Source: Ridgeia piscesae
Lineage: Eukaryota > Annelida > Polychaeta > Sabellida > Siboglinidae
Assembly: GCA_025642075.2 (NCBI GenBank)
Contig: JAODUO010000947.1
Span: 85,001 to 149,000 of the forward strand
Length of the DNA: 64,000 nucleotides
Direction: 5' to 3'
Shown here: positions 11,318 to 45,779 of the stretch, one piece after another
Layout of the letters: every line of letters starts with the position of its first letter
How positions within the stretch are numbered: position 1 is the first letter of the stretch
Notes under the pieces: generated by a model
Told to the model about the DNA's origin: nothing
Database searches by the model: none
What the model saw: only the letters and a program-made list of their open reading frames with translations
Position numbers and translations under genes: made by a program

Positions 11318-13690
11318 TTACAAAGGTTTGAGGGTGCCTCCATCACTTTCCCAACAACACTGACAGCAGTCTATGCGACTTCTTTCACTGGCAACAACCC
11401 CATGGACCAAACAAATGGTGATGTGTCTGTGTACAACACTTGGTGCGGGCGGTATTTCACTTATGGCAGTGGGACCAGAGACAATGTTTTGGACCTGGAG
11501 ACGCAATTTATCAAACGTCTTTGCCTGCGGCTAAGATATTGCACCCGCCCAAACCCGCACGAGATACTTGTCCACTTGCGAGATCACCGTTTTAAATTTG
11601 GCTCCAATTCTGCTGGTGACATCATTTCCGGTGAGTACGGGAACCTTCCCCAGAACACGACAGAGAGACTCGCTCATTTGGGAAGGGAAGGAGCAGTCTC
11701 TTCTCACCAGTCCCGAACAGTTTGGTCAGACTATCACGGACTAGCATGTGGATTAAGTAAGTGTAATAGGCCTGTGACTGTTTGACACAACGACTAAGCG
11801 TTGGCAGCCATGTTGGACTACCCATATGGCATTAGGCACGACCCTTACATTTGCCTCTTCCAACCATCTCGCAGATTCTTGAATAACAATTTGCATTGTC
11901 GGTTCTGCAGTATGGAGAGGAGTTGGAACTTGTTCTTAGTTTACTAACATGCCACTTAACACAACCGGTACAGAAAGACTGCGAGCAACCATTATTTTCC
12001 GAATAAGTTGCAACAACTGATTCCTCTATTCCGACGATATCCACAATTTCTCTATTTGCTGTGTGGATTCATCCTCCAAGACAGAGGCGATATTGCTAGC
12101 ATGACGGACCATCTCCCCTTTCAATGACTCATCAATGTAGCAATCACAAATGGCATGGAGGACTTCGCATGATGAAGATCCCAGTCGACAGGACCTTGTT
12201 TACAACGACAGCGAAATATCAAAGCCTGATAAGGTGGGGTACTTCCGGACTATTTGCATAAAATCAAGCAAGATCACTGGTTTCAAACCATCCTGAGATA
12301 GGTCTTAAGTAGTTGTGGCTGGTGGTGAGGTGGTCATGAATGAAGACCTTCGAGAGTCATTCCACGTTCCCGGGCGATCTCGATATCCCGTGGGGCAGCT
12401 GCGAGCACTTTTGGTGTCGTGGTGTAGGATGCTGTATTAGGTTTGGTGTCAACGCCAGTGTCAGACTGTGACCGGTTACGCTTGTGAATTGTAACGGCAA
12501 GCTTATTTGCCTTAAGAACAAACCTCTCCCGTCTGTACTGCATGTAGACCTTCTATTCATTATCGAACACATTCATTATCTCATCACTGACAACTTATTC
12601 AGTAACAACGTTGTGCAATGTCACGCCAGGGGCCCCGATAATGAGGGGATTTACTAGGGCTCTCACAAAGTCAAGAAGAGTGCCGAAATTGGCGTCAAAA
12701 TCCTCGTTCTTTTAGCCCTTGAGTTCCTGGTACATGATAGTCTTATGGTGCTTCTTCATCCGCTCATTTGTGAGTTCACGGCAGTTGTTCTGTGTGAGCA
12801 GGAAGATCAGCTGGCCCTGGCTCTTTGATGCCCGCTGGATGTAATGCTCCAGTTCGACAGTTGAAACTGCCCGTCAGGTCTCCTACTACAAACGAGTTCT
12901 GGGTGTTCCGCCTCTAGCACCCGAGTCTCTCTACGTAGTACGAGCCCTAGCAATTGACTCCGTCGAACTCCAAACAAATTGCCATGAAATATATGCATGC
13001 AGGAAACATGCAATTGGCCATCACCAAGCCTCCCGATCTGACATGGTGAGATTCATGAGTATGTCGAACATTTTCTTGATGTTCACGTTGAACGCAGCTA
13101 TCTCACACTTGACGTGGCATTCAATCGGGAAGGTATTGTACTTGATAAGCAAGGGCTGTATGAGTGAAAGGACCTGAGGGATTGTGATACGTGCATCTTC
13201 GGCATTCTTCACGCCCAGAAGCACTCGCAGCGGCATCATTGAGTTGAGTCGTTGGCAAGGAATAATACCTCCCAATTGAAAGTATCAGTCACCTCGACAA
13301 TCATCGACATGCTTTGCATTGGCCTATAGTATAGTGACTTCCGGTGGGAATTGAAATCAGGGTTCGCTTCCCAAAGACCTCTGTTTAGGACATATTCCAG
13401 GCCACACCCACTGAAGTAGCAACCAATACAACGCAGTAGGATCTTTGCACAATGAAACCCTCCAAATAGCCCTTAGATGTCCGCAAACGCGTCTGCCTAA
13501 GAATATCTGCAACCGTTTGAAGTACGGCTTCACCACAGAACACGGGCATCATCGTTTGTGTCAGCTGCTTGCGAACACTCGGTAAGTTGACTGGAACCTT
13601 TCTCACAGTGGCAGAATCAGGGGCTGGGATGGCTGGCACGAACTCAACGCGCATCAAAAGAACATTTGAATACGTGAATAGGGCGTGCAA
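11318..13690 (-). pseudogene. Decayed multicopy (probably transposon-borne) gene
   Basis: Frames on the minus strand form broken but protein-like stretches in a consistent order: LTQTMMPVFCGEAVLQTVAD near 13600, IIPCQRLNSMMPLRVL near 13250, LIFLLTQNNCRELTNERMKK near 12800, LLDFVRALVNPLIIGAPGV near 12650, and VLTGNDVTSRIGAKFKT then IPPAPSVVHRHI near 11650-11450. Several stops and frameshifts separate them. The FCGEAV and TGNDVTSRIG segments recall, from memory, a high-copy uncharacterised gene family of marine invertebrates with a (G-C-D)TTS-like motif. It lies between the inverted repeats at 10600 and 15990. No function is claimed. Confidence 0.55.
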
Positions 13691-14520
13691 GTCTCGCGCG
13701 CGAAAACGAGGCTGGGGGCAGTTGGGGGCAGGATGTCCATATACTTCAAGTTAACATATAGGACTTTGTTTTGCTTTGGTCGTAATAATCGAACTGTCCC
13801 GAAATAGCGTATTTCAGTTATATTGTCCGAAGGGTTATTACAAGCAGAAGCAGTGGAACACTTTGCCGGTGACAATGATCACGGAAATCATGAATTTTAA
13901 TCGATTATTATGGTGGTTGCCATGGCAATAGCGACAAGTACTTGTGTTTGGCGATCTTGACTAATAATAAAGAGTGCCATTTCTCGTGCAGTACAACCGT
14001 GTTATGATTATGTGCATTTAGACAACTTGTCAGATATAAGTGCTTATCGAAACCACAACGTACAGCAATGTAAAACGCAAATCCCGTAAAAGACACATAC
14101 AGCCTAGCATCGTGTCGATTATCTGCACTACGTATATCGCTATGTGTCTATGATAGTGTGGTAAACTCAATAATAAATCGGACTTTTAAGATAAGAAACG
14201 TATAACACAAGATATTTATGAACTGATTGTCCTAGTATTCATCAGTCGGAAGCTACAACTGTCATCCATCGTTAGAATATTATTCTTGTGTCCAGTCCCC
14301 AATTAGTCTCGCTTAGTCCCCAATAAGCTCCAGTCGCGCGGAGTCACGCCATGTATCGTGACCCACTTGCAGGCCCTATTATAAAAGTGTCCAATTCCAC
14401 AATTTTTCGATTTTCACGTTTTGCACGAATTGTAGTCTTCACGTAGCAATGCATATGAATACGTTATAAACAGGCCCACTGTCACAGTTTAAGCCGCACA
14501 AGGAACGGCATACATTATGT
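13691..14520. other. Non-coding, nothing recognised
   Basis: AT-rich unique-looking sequence without an exon I can support. Confidence 0.5.
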
Positions 14521-15025
14521 GGTGAATTCAAAAAGGGCCCAACTCCAGCAATTGGGCCCTTTTATAATTAACTTATGGATAACCTCTAGAGGGCAGCACC
14601 GGAGATAAGTTCTTATTAACAAAGTGCAGTCTTGTCATTTTCTGCAGAACATAAATATGATATTGAGGTTTCGCAAACGATGTCCGACACTGTTACCAAC
14701 AGGTTTCGCCTGTTAAAACCTGGTGTTACGCAGGTGCCCAACCCTGTACAGCCTTTCTACGTTGCGCAATTGGCCACCAAAAGAAGCAAAGGCTAGAGAT
14801 GTAAAGGCGCTTTCACAAAACAATTTATTGCGCTACTAACGGCTACAAATTAGCAAGATGCAAATACACGTTGGGAATCAGATTACGATGACTAAGGTTG
14901 CATGTGGCATGCCCTGTGCAATCTCTCTGAGTTGCACAGTTGGCGGTCAGAGAAGCCAAGGTGAAATGCGTAAAGACCCTATCACAATTCCTTTTTCATG
15001 CTGAACAGCAATGTAATATATACCT

Positions 15026-15092
<67 letters not shown>

Positions 15093-15129
15093 ATGTATGT
15101 ATATATATATATATATATATATATTTGTG

Positions 15130-15209
<80 letters not shown>

Positions 15210-15513
15210 AAATTGTACACCGTGTTATATTGTAATACATGTCACTTTTAATGAAGATACTTTATGGTATTATCATTAAAAAGAGGTTGGTGAATTCTAA
15301 AATGGCCCAACTCCAAAACTGAAACTTTTTTCACGTCTTAATAACAAGTGATATCACAACCACATTCTGTTCTTGAATACTGCCAGCAATTCTCTACATA
15401 TACAAAATACAACATATTGTGGAAATTACGTATTTAGAAAAATAATTACAAAAAAGTCCTCCTGGCTCCTGCACAATTTTGTCGGATGGAGTTGGGCCCT
15501 TTCAGAATTCACC
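14521..15513. mobile_element. Short inverted-repeat elements with a GGTGAATTC end
   Basis: A 26-base end sequence, GGTGAATTC then AAAAGGGCCCAACTCC, occurs forward at 14521, forward at 15289 and reversed at 15488-15513. The 15289/15513 pair bounds a 225-base element with imperfect terminal inverted repeats. The 14521 copy is followed at once by its own reverse GGGCCC half, a possible solo end or hairpin. No coding capacity, and no clear target duplication. Confidence 0.6.
15029..15206. repeat. (TA)n then (TG)n microsatellite
   Basis: About 100 bases of TA with a GTATG interruption, then about 76 bases of TG. Confidence 0.95.
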
Positions 15514-15654
15514 GATTCATTTGCAATGATGATGACGGCATGAGTACCACCCCATGAACGTAAACCTTCCCGAGGTGCATCGGGAGGACCAACATAAATC
15601 AAATAAATCAACTGCTCAGTGTAGCGTGCTTCAAGAAGGGATGAGTGACCTCTT

Positions 15655-15990
15655 GACCCTGACATAGTGCTTAGCTATAACCTTTAAAAGTTAATATCAT
15701 CTCATCCATTTGACATCATTTCAACAGAACTATGATGTTAGCCACTGAAATAAGACATCTAGCTCATCTATGTGTCAGTTTTATCCTGTTTAGTGACAAG
15801 ATATTGTTAAACAACGCTAATTTGACCAGCATGTTCAACTTGCAAGGTCATGAAAATATATTTATTTGATTGGGGATCCTCATCACCACCGCGAAGGACT
15901 TAAAATTCCGGGTTCTAGCTCATTTCAATCGAACGTTACGGCTGATAGTGATTCTGCAGTCGACAATCGTCGTGTTGAAAGTCATGATGC
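15655..15990 (-). repeat. Long inverted repeat, right arm
   Basis: Reverse-complement partner of 10600-10945, about 4.7 kb away, with matching features in the same order. Confidence 0.72.
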
Positions 15991-15999
15991 ATAGAATAC

Positions 16000-18110
16000 A
16001 AATCAAAAGTAACACTCCTTAGAGGGCAGAACCAGGATTATTGATATGTTTCCCTATTGTATCAAGGATAAGGAAATGTAACATTGGACTGCACACGTCT
16101 ACCCACATGTAAGGGTAGTGGCTGGGCTTGAGGGTGCGTTTTTTCTCGAAGCTACTCCTAAGCGCCAGCGTCACCCTTTCGTCTGAGACTGAGCGAAACT
16201 CGTCCAAACGGCATTATTTTACATAGCTTTCTTACCCCACGCCCCAGCAAACGGGCCTGAATACGCAAGTCTCTACACTAGTTTATTGCACACGTCGGCA
16301 ACGCCGAGCTTGATGTATGCGATTGTTCTTCAAGATGCCAGAGATGGTGTGCTGATACTGTTACATGACTGTGATCACTAACTGTATGCATTATACTATT
16401 ATTTTGGTCGGTTCTTGTTAGTCCGTGGGAATCGTGTAGTAGCCAAGTGGTAAACCCGACTAGGTCCCACCCTACTTCGTTAAATGATTCCTCAGTTTAG
16501 TTAATCAGCAATAACTAGCGCGCTAATACACATCGGCGTCGACTATTTGCGCGATTACAAGATCATGCCCAGAGCTAATGAAATTACATAACAATAACTT
16601 CAACTATTGACTACTATTCTAAGTCTGAGATCCATTTAAAAGAATAAGAATGTATGGAATTCTAGAAAGAAAATGTGGGACTCGGGAGTTGTGTTGAGAA
16701 CGCTCCTCACCCATGGCCATGTCCCATGAGGGTGAACGCTTGTCGCGGGTTGAAAAAGACGAAGAACAAAAGGTCGACTTACCATTCCTACAGTAGCGAT
16801 ACACGTCTTCCCAAATGCTATATTTCCGTTTGCGGCCCGTTGCAGTGGGGTGACGTATTCCGGGTTAATCCAGAAAGAAGAAGGACTGCTTTGATTTGTA
16901 TTGTGGTAGTTTCCAAAATGGCGCGCGGCAACAGTGACGTCACTCGTAGTTACGTCTTCGTTGTTTCCACAAACATCCGCCGCGTTTCGCGGTGGTTGCT
17001 TTAGCTCGTCAACCCATGGGTTGTTACTTTGACCGTATTAACGGAACACCCACACATTCCGACTTGCCTTGTTCCTTGCCTTACAATTGCAACAAAGCTT
17101 TATAGATGGTGTCTTCATTCTAAATCAAAACTTCCTGCAGGTTCGTCTGCGGGAAAAGCTACCGATAACTGACGACGACCGAAATTAAACTAGCGGTAAA
17201 TTGGCAAAATTAATATCTTGATCGTTTATTTGTCGTCGTGCATAGAGAGATGGCTCATTTAAATAATTTAATTTGAATTTATTATAATATTACTGTTATT
17301 ATAGCCGTTTAGTGTTTTCGCGGACATGTATAAATTGTTATTATAATTATACGTTTTACTTTGCGGCGAATAGTTATTATTTTTATGTGACTGCTAACTT
17401 GCATATCGTCAGAACATCCTAGTATTTAATATTTATTTCATGAAATAAATGCCAGCATGAAATAACTATATCCTAACTCGCTTGATCGGTTGACTACTCT
17501 GGTTCGTTTCGATATCAGTAACAACCTTCAAGGGGATTACGTCTAACCGGCAATGTTTCTTTAATGCAGGGCTTTGGATAGGATAAACCGATATATTATT
17601 TACCGATATATTTAGGCAAATAATTTAAGTATTTTTAACCCAAACGGGTGCGGTCTAAAAAAAATTTGTTGGGTGTTTTGATGGACTTAAATGTTTGAAA
17701 CGTCACTGTGAGACATTCGCAACAGTAGCCATACAATCTGACGTCATTGTTGCGAGACAACGGGGATCGAATAGCCAGCACTGAAGGCTAAGCCCCCTCC
17801 ACCTCTCGTCCCCCACAATATTGATATCCTACCGGCCATAGTGAGAACATGCCATAAGATTGTCTCTCCAGATAATAAGCGAGTGTGTCCCAGTGTAAAT
17901 AGTCATTGTCATAGTTTTCTCAGATATGTATCATTTGGCAGTCTTCCAGGTAACGTTAGTAAGCGTTTGCCGTGAGACAACTGCCCGTTAAGAATGGACT
18001 GACAGACGGTGGCCCCACCTCACGGCGTCTGTATAATAGGTATTGGAATGGCGGCATATGGAATACTTTGGGAAATGGCAGAGTTGAAAGTCACTAGTTA
18101 CTGTTTGCGT
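16000..18110. other. Intergenic, no gene recognised
   Basis: A 109-codon open frame at 16675-17004 lacks any recognisable domain and is flanked by AT-rich sequence. I see nothing else. Confidence 0.45.
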
Positions 18111-18118
18111 GTCCTCTT

Positions 18119-18174
<56 letters not shown>

Positions 18175-18236
18175 CGTGCGTGCGTGTGTGTGTGTGTGCG
18201 TGCGTGCGTGTGTGCGTGTGTTTGCGCGCATGTGTG
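18119..18236. repeat. (TG)n with CG variants
   Basis: About 115 bases of TG dinucleotides with interspersed CGTG. A TTTATT at about 18281 (AATAAA on the minus strand) lies just beyond it, 1.4 kb past the gene A stop, and may be a poly(A) signal. Confidence 0.9.
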
Positions 18237-19686
18237 TGTACCTTTGGCAGGAGACGATGACAAGCTAAGATATCCATATACTTTATTAAACAAATACTAC
18301 GGATGTGCTTTGAAATCACAACAAACATAAAAAAACCATGTAAATATAGAGATCGATGTACAATCATTACATATATGTGGCTAGTTGGCAACGGCATTAC
18401 AAATATAAATTTTGCATGGTAGTGTCACGCAATTGCAAGTATACTCTTCACACTTTAACACGACGAACTGAAAAGTGCATAGACACATTGTAACCGTATT
18501 TTGTAAGACATGTTAAAGGCATCACGTACATAACTATGAATTGCGACTTAATTTTAAGTCACACATTTCAGTAGTATCGATGTTGGCAAGTATTATTTAA
18601 AACAAAGAGGACAAAATATCAAATAGCTATAGAGGTATCATCTGAAACGTTGATTGAAACAATTTAACACATGTAGACAATTATTATGACGTATTAGTAG
18701 CCAGCACTAATGTAACTACAACGTTAAGTGTTATTTCTTAAATTAGTACTTTTACGAGTGCACCCTATGTCCTTATTAATCAGTGTGTTACAGTGCATGT
18801 AATTCATACTCAAATAACTAGAGTTTAAAAACAATAAATTCAACATAGCATCATACAATTCAAAACACAATTCTTCATTAGTATCTATTTAATTGGGAAG
18901 AGCACGTTAATAATATCATTGAACATTTAATTATACTAGTTTTGGTTTATATTTACTTACTTTGTCAGTTTCAACGCTAACATTAATTGAGGTGATTTAT
19001 GAACGACACAGGCCATGTATATATTTTAGTGAAACCCAAACAATTCGTTTGCTAACTAAAAGAGCAGTAGATTATAAAAACAAAATGTCTTCTTTACAAA
19101 TACATGTAAATAACAACATATATGTGTATATTTGTTAGCATGGTATAACCAAGTAAAACAAAAGTTGGTTAAACACATAATGTACATTGTTTTGCTCTGG
19201 TTTAAACAGTCTGCTCGCTGGCACGTCGAATCTGCAAAGTATCACATACCATTCGGATTCGATAAAAAGGAAACACTTTCAGTGTATGCACATTTTACAG
19301 ATACATTCTGATTAATTGTGGGCGTCGTCTTTGGGTCGACAATCGTAGCATTTGGCAACAATGATGAACGTTCTTGGAGTGTATACGTGCATTTTGTAAT
19401 GCTACAACTTGCAGTGATTGAATTGTTAATAGTTCAACTTGCAACGGTATGCATCTGCAAAGACAATTAGCTGTTTAAATACACTCTTAAGCTGTCATGA
19501 ATACGACTTCAATCTGCAACTTGAAGTAGTTAACGAATTAGTTTGCACATGCAAACCATCACAAGTTGCACTAGCACACGGAACTTCGAAACCTCTCCGT
19601 ACCACTTGTCTTTATACATACTTTAGTAACATTACAAGACGGACCAATGCAAGACTCAACTGCACAAATACTAATGAACAGGAGCA

Positions 19687-35585
<15,899 letters not shown>

Positions 35586-36312
35586 CGCTGTATTCTGAAA
35601 ACAGAGATGCGTGAATTACAAACAGGGAACGTGCGTTGAGCTGCAATGCAAATCTTAATATCTTCAATAATCAGAAAGTGTCGGCTCATCGTTGGATTGT
35701 AAATAAGTCAATTGTTTCGTTGCCCAATTGCAATCTAGCATGATTTTTGCTGGAAGACAATTGTGTTACTTTGTGACACATTTGAAGCACGGCATATTTT
35801 ACGCGGGAGGAGATTGGTGTATTAACACAAAACAAAATACAAATTAATATCGGAATAATACGTCCACGCCCTATATACACGTAGCGACATTCTCTGACCG
35901 GGGGTGTGTGTCGAAAGGGAGTACAGAAAAGATAGTAATAGATTCAATCAACACAACATTTTGTAAAGCAATTAAGCAGCCCTACCAATGGCATGTGTCA
36001 GACTCCATTTATAATCTTTGCCATATATATTATTACAACCACATGGCTAGGTACGTCTCGCACACAATGTCTAACCTAAGGCAACATTGTTAAAACGAAC
36101 GTTCTTCTTTTCAACGAATTTTTACCATAACAATACGTTGTTGTTTGTATGTCAACAGACGGTGCATTGTTTGGTCATTGTGCCATATCAATAGTATCGC
36201 GGTGTTATCAAGAACGGCCCCGTCGGCGAGAAACACGTGGTGTTTAATATTCAATAGGTACACGTCTGAAAGAGTCTTCTGTTTGTGGTCTTGGCTCCAC
36301 CCAGTCACGTAC

Positions 36313-36777
<465 letters not shown>

Positions 36778-36778
<1 letters not shown>

Positions 36779-36978
36779 CAAAGCAGGTATTACATCGATG
36801 GATCACTTAATGAAACATTACGATAGATTGATAAAACGAAGATGTGTATTATAAAGACATCTGTGAAGATTCAAGGTGTTCATTATAAAATGATCGTGCA
36901 GTGTCTAAGAAAGTAAGAGGTAAATATTGTTATTATTAGAGTCTCACACCAGATAAATGTCAGTACACTACAAAGCAG

Positions 36979-37037
<59 letters not shown>

Positions 37038-37208
37038 TCACAGATGTCTTTATAATACACATCTTCGTTTTATCAATCTATCGTAATGTTTCATTAAGTG
37101 ATCCATCGATGTAATACCTGCTTTGTAGTGTACTGACATTTATCTGGTGTGAGACTCTAATAATAACAATATTTACCTCCTTTCTTTCTTACGACGCTGC
37201 ACGATCAT
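36778..37208. repeat. Inverted duplication around a (TA)n core
   Basis: Segment y (36778-36870, ACAAAGCAGGTATTACATCG onward) and segment x (about 36890-36975) recur reverse-complemented in the order y' (37034-37127) and x' (37120-37208), with (TA)n at 36984-37034 between. y and y' are almost identical; x has small changes. The order y-x-TA-y'-x' suggests a circularly permuted or nested element. Confidence 0.85.
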
Positions 37209-39776
37209 TTCTTCCCATACGATTGAAGCACCTTCGCTTAGTTATATGGTGCGTATCTATGATATTGCTCCTGTGTGAAAACTTTAAATGCTGTGACTTC
37301 AAAGATGTTTACCTGTATGCACTGGGTCGTGTAAACGTCGTTTCACTAAACTAAATGGAGCATATTAATGTTCAGTGCTATGTTAGTACGACTTGCCTCG
37401 CAACTTCAAAGAGGCGACTATTTGGGAGTTGCTCCTACATGTGTACGTTCGCATACAGTCAATGCCTAAGACATCCTTGGTTTCTTGTGTACGTTAAATA
37501 TCATCAATAAAAAGGAAAGGAAATTCGATTACGTTTTTTCCCCAAAACGGTGTGTCACTTGTGATACCTTTCAAGTGAATATATATGATAGATAGCTCAC
37601 ACGTCATGTGTAAAGAAGTTACAAAACAGCCGGTGGTAAAGACATTTCTACAGGTATACCATACCTCTTGCAATACAATAGACCCCCTACCAATTTAGTT
37701 TACAGGATATGTTGCATACAAGAGAATCTGTGTCTAGCGTTTTTCTGTCCAGTCTCTTACGACTATCGCACCAGATACTCTGACGAATACTGCCTGTATG
37801 ATGATAATAATGACAATAACAAAATTTCTAAAGCGGAATATGCATTAAGCTCAAAGCGCTGTACAATAAACAAAATATAACCAATCTGCTGAATATATGT
37901 AACTAAAAATGTAAAAGTAACCTTCAGATAAATTGTAATACTCATTCGATTAGCTTTATTAAAACTGTTAATTAATAAATAAATACAACTAGATAAATAA
38001 TAACTGAGACTAATCACTACTCTGTTTACATATATGCGATCTAAACACCACATGCAAGCATCTGTAAATACATACCATCGAAACACTAAGATATTTAGCC
38101 AAACGCCCTCAAATGTGATAGAATATTAAAAATGACGGAGACTCGTGGAAATGATGACTAACCTTATTATTATGTTAAATGTACTTTACTTACCGTAATG
38201 TATGAAATTAAACTTAAACGAGATGACAATAATTTAGAAATAATACCTTCCCATACTGTGCTGATGTCACTAGTAACATGTGTACTTATTTCGTCATCCT
38301 ATGACAACAACAAGAAGCTATCCTCCAGCTCACCAGAGCGCTATTGTACATGTAGACAGTTGCTACGGTTTGTACGCACTGTTTACCCTCTGCATTGGGG
38401 CATTGCAATTACACCTGCTGTGTACGACCGCTGCCTGCAATAGTATGTCACGCGTGCTTTGTCGAATCACCGGTTGTGAAGAAACACTCAATGCAGCCAC
38501 TGGGCTATTTTCGTGTCACCGTTGAAGTTGAACGCGGTCTCCGAGTGCCCATAGGCGAGGGCACTTGAGTGTTGAGGTTGAATTCGTCTGAATTTCGCGA
38601 TGTTTCAAAGCGTTAAACGCTATACTAATATTCACCTTGATCACGCGAGGGGAGGGCAAAGCCATTTGTTCTCTTCGTATAATTTAACGAATCGTCTTCA
38701 ACAGTTACGATGTTTTTATTCACCCTCTGTCCCGTTTGCTCTTTTGAAATATCTTATATATTCGATGGATCACATTTGTTTGTCTTCATCTTCGACTACC
38801 GCACTTCATGTGTTGCCATGCTCTTGTTGTCAATCCTTCCTCGGTATGTGCTTTTTCCACTGCAATCTTCCACATCAGTCTCTCTCATTGAAACATTTCT
38901 TCAATCATAGACAAGCCTACTGCATTGCATATATTGCGGCACTTATTGTTAAAATAAATCATGTACGGAATCACTAAAATCAGTGAGTAATGCTTTCAAT
39001 AGTTCACATGTAAGAATTGACTATTAGGGTTGGGCGTGTAGATTACGACAATTATGGTTAATGACAAGAGTAGAGTATTGATGAATATCGACACGCTCTA
39101 CTGGCTGTAAGGTGTGGACAAGTTCTCCCACGTATGTCTAAAGGTAGCCACTGAATCGAGCGTGTGATACAATGCACCATATTGAAAACTTAAAACCACT
39201 CAACCGGCAACTACGTTTAATCAGATAACGTGCACAATGCGAGACGGCGACACTGAGCCAGTCGGGGGTGCGCTACATTCGTCATTGTTTGTGCCAAATG
39301 GCTGTCGTGTATTGACAGTCGACTTGGTGGGGGATGTTCTCTATTTCCGGTTCCGTTCGATAGAAAGTGTCATACGCGACACGGTGACTCATGCTATAGC
39401 GAAATGCAGTTGCCTACTCATAAGCACACACAACAAACACCCCACAAGACGCTACATTTCGCACTTTAGGGAGCGGTAGTTCGGTGATTCGAAATCAACT
39501 TTTGTTGATTAAACACTTAAGGCACTTTGTCTGGGTGCACACTATCTGTGTCTTTTGGAATATGTTAATTCTCTATTGGAATATATTAGTATAATATTGA
39601 GATATGTTAATCCTCATAGACACTACTAAACCTTCCAGTACATGTATTAAGTCCAAAAATCAACTTCTGTAGATGACATCCAGTGCGGGCTGATTGTTCG
39701 GTCACCCTATCCCCTACATACAGCCAAATACCATTGTGTTTACAGTATACATGGTGTGGACGAATTTGCAAAAGAC
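37209..39776. other. Intergenic, no gene recognised
   Basis: AT-rich sequence with a few open frames of 60-125 codons lacking domains or splice context. Confidence 0.45.
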
Positions 39777-39780
39777 TTAA

Positions 39781-40675
39781 AGGAACATGCAACCTTAAAT
39801 GTAAAAAAATGCTCAAACCATTAAGCAATGTATCACATGCCATCACTTTTTTATATTAAATTCTTAGATCATTTAGACAATTACTGAGCCTCTGTTGAGG
39901 CTGACAATTTAAGCTTTTCACATGTTGCGGTGTGACGTTACACGTCCACTTCCGCCAGCGCATCGGGCGGTGAAAAGAAAACAAACTCCACCAACTGAAG
40001 CACGATATGCACACGGGCCGAATCTGGACGGCGACATTTTACTTTCTGACCTAACCAACAAAACATATACACACATTAGGTTTGGCGGCTCTGATAACAG
40101 GTCGTTTTCATGGTTAGGTGAAAAAGTAAAATATTGCTCAATACCGTACCCAGCCCCCGTGTTTCTTTCGGTCCAAATATTCAGTGGGGACATCTTCTTT
40201 CAAGAGTCGTCGTCGTTCAGTGAATTCAAAATAATCTGTGCTCCAAATCAGTCTTGAAGCTTGCAGTCCACCTTAAAATTGTCATCGTTCGGATGAAGTT
40301 GAATCTGGCTACCGTGTGGTCTTTAACAATGTTGCGCAATAATTTCATTGTCAACTCGCCCTTCACTGGAATTTCTTTCGTTTCTCAGCGCATAGCTTCT
40401 CCTGCTTTGTTTTTGCACCTGACACTCAGGTCTTTTGCTAATTGTAAATGTATTTAAGCAACTTAAACCACGTCAATGCGCTAATATTATTCATCATGCA
40501 CTGCCTGTATCGATAATAGTAGTCTATGTTATAATCACCCATAGTCACTCAAAATATAAGTTTTGGAGATAGGTGCATAACATTCATACAAAATAAAAAA
40601 TATATGTGTGACTAGATATTATGTCGGATTTTTGGGCAATTTGAGGGCTTTTGAACGTTAGAGTGGCATGTTCCT
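39781..40675. mobile_element. TTAA-flanked DNA transposon (about 895 bp)
   Basis: The ends are inverted: AGGAACATGCAAC on the left and, reversed, AGGAACATGCCAC on the right. Each is flanked by TTAA (39777-39780 and 40676-40679), the target duplication of piggyBac and Kolobok elements. An open frame of 111 codons (39922-40257, + strand) includes LSDLTNKTYTHIRFGGSDNR and GEKVKYCSIPYPAPVFLSV. It reads like real protein and could be a remnant of the element's own or a captured gene. Confidence 0.8.
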
Positions 40676-40679
40676 TTAA

Positions 40680-45769
<5,090 letters not shown>

Positions 45770-45779
45770 CCCCACTTAT

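Noticed and set aside
16675..17004. 109-codon plus-strand frame
   Set aside because: No domain or supporting exon structure.
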